A stretch of DNA of 7,697 nt from Deltaproteobacteria bacterium (GTDB taxonomy: Bacteria > Desulfobacterota > Dissulfuribacteria > Dissulfuribacterales > QOAL01). The notes beneath the pieces were generated by a model. It searched no databases. It had not been told where the DNA came from and was given only the letters and a program-made list of their open reading frames with translations. The stretch covers positions 1-7,697 of the forward strand of contig WFRQ01000325.1 in NCBI GenBank assembly GCA_015486425.1. The letters are read 5' to 3'. Each line of letters begins with the position of its first letter. Positions within the stretch are counted from its first letter, which is position 1. This document shows positions 7,145-7,697 of this stretch, one piece after another. The translations under genes were made by a program, and so were the position numbers.

Positions 7145-7161
7145 TTATTTTTGGACAGCCC
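7145..7161 (-). repeat. Right terminal inverted repeat of MITE-like element
   Basis: This is the exact reverse complement of the left end at 6866-6882, followed by TTAAT. It lies 119 bases before the cupin start, so the insertion sits in the cupin gene's upstream region. Confidence 0.85.
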
Positions 7162-7265
7162 TTAATATGAAAAAATGTTTCATTTATGTTACTTCTGATG
7201 ATATGTTAAGTATCAGAGGGCTGGGTGGTGCCATGCCGCACCTTTGGTCCTGTATCCCGTGAATC

Positions 7266-7270
7266 GGAGG
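7266..7270 (+). promoter_or_regulatory. Ribosome binding site of the cupin gene
   Basis: GGAGG lies ten bases before the ATG at 7281. It is a strong Shine-Dalgarno match that fixes the start. Confidence 0.75.
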
Positions 7271-7280
7271 TAAAATAATA

Positions 7281-7622
7281 ATGGCACATTTTTTAAGCAG
7301 TGATGCATACAGCTTTGAAGAACATCCCCTGTTCAAACACGTGACTATTGCCAAACTTGCAGGAAAGGAACAGCAGGCACCTGTTGGAATTTCAATGCTG
7401 GAGCTTGAGCCAGGCGCTGAAATACCTGTTCACACGCATGATGAGAATATTGATTCAATTTATGTCATGTCAGGCCAGGCGGAAATTTACGCAGATGGAA
7501 AATGGCGTGAAGTCAGTGAGGGAGATTACTGTTTTGTTCCAGCAGGCCAGGAACATGGCGTTAAAAACTCAGGGGATCAAATGCTTCGACTTTTTATCGT
7601 GCACTCACCTCCCCTGTTTTAA
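7281..7622 (+). CDS. Small single-domain cupin protein
   Basis: This 113-residue protein is a compact cupin_2-type beta barrel. Cupin motif 1 is present as G45-x5-H51-x-H53-x4-D58-x6-G65, with Asp where the consensus has Glu. Motif 2 matches fully: G81-x5-P87-x-G89-x2-H92-x3-N96. H51, H53 and H92, with D58 or E55, could bind one divalent metal ion. Small lone cupins of this kind include dioxygenases, isomerases, sugar- or ligand-binding proteins and proteins of unknown role, so a specific activity cannot be given. There is no signal peptide, so it should be cytoplasmic. A strong ribosome binding site supports the start. It looks monocistronic in this window, with a MITE-like element just upstream, and no terminator was found in the 75 bases after it. 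Confidence 0.9.
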   Translation: MAHFLSSDAYSFEEHPLFKHVTIAKLAGKEQQAPVGISMLELEPGAEIPVHTHDENIDSIYVMSGQAEIYADGKWREVSEGDYCFVPAGQEHGVKNSGDQMLRLFIVHSPPLF

Positions 7623-7697
7623 TCAAGCAAAAAAATGTTGTGTAAAAAGCGTCTTTCCGTTATGGGAATTCTTTCTTGAGGGTGGGGTGAGCAGTTA

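Larger units (their letters stand above)
6866..7161. mobile_element. MITE-like non-autonomous element of about 296 bases
   Basis: Both ends carry the same 17-base sequence, GGGCTGTCCAAAAATAA, in perfect inverted orientation (6866-6882 and 7145-7161). The flanks are CTAAT on the left and TTAAT on the right, a near-perfect 5-base target duplication (4 of 5). The interior encodes no transposase; its longest reading frame runs out through the left end and resembles no protein I can defend. It does hold two short hairpins with a shared CTCCAG core and a GGTGCGCACC palindrome (7107-7116). Together these fit a miniature inverted-repeat element moved by a transposase encoded elsewhere. The parent IS family cannot be assigned from the sequence alone. 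Confidence 0.72.

Noticed and set aside
7623..7697. C-terminus of a minus-strand gene entering from the right edge
   Set aside because: Two minus-strand frames are open for a short distance, but 11-25 codons without any recognisable motif are not enough to call a gene.

Overview
The window comes from a Gram-negative bacterium with a moderately AT-rich genome. An LpxL/HtrB-type acyltransferase points to an outer membrane. The hybrid kinase's V4R-like N-terminus and the modular surface protein with dockerin-like repeats resemble genes common in Desulfobacterota and related environmental lineages. That placement is an inference from gene style; no rRNA or other phylogenetic marker is present.

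Layout. (1) Bases 1-1296, plus strand: the 3' end of a large secreted or surface protein, ending in a calcium-binding region and four dockerin-like loops. (2) Bases 1355-3419, minus strand: an apparent two-gene operon. A lysophospholipid/lipid A-type acyltransferase comes first, followed by an enolase-superfamily enzyme of the muconate cycloisomerase/dipeptide epimerase subgroup. The two reading frames overlap by 59 bases, and a probable intrinsic terminator follows directly, where the operon converges with gene 1. (3) Bases 3420-3981: a long, very AT-rich divergent regulatory region holding a striking 36-base perfect palindrome. The palindrome can be read as two adjacent 18-base dyads, and a smaller dyad sits beside it. 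(4) Bases 3982-6741, plus strand: a soluble hybrid sensor histidine kinase (V4R-like, GAF, PAS, HisKA, HATPase, receiver). (5) Bases 6742-7280: an intergenic region containing a roughly 296-base MITE-like element with 17-base perfect terminal inverted repeats and two internal REP-like hairpins. (6) Bases 7281-7622, plus strand: a small single-domain cupin with a strong ribosome binding site. The last 75 bases hold nothing I can call.

How the genes may work together. The acyltransferase and enolase-family enzyme look co-transcribed and may act on one acylated envelope molecule or small metabolite. The kinase is divergent from them and shares their control region, so it could regulate them, but no output regulator is encoded here. 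The surface protein and cupin appear to be independent units. The observations most worth following are the tandem-dyad palindrome, the MITE-like element, and the acyltransferase/enolase pair, whose enolase keeps its catalytic residues but seems to lack the usual dipeptide-binding motif.
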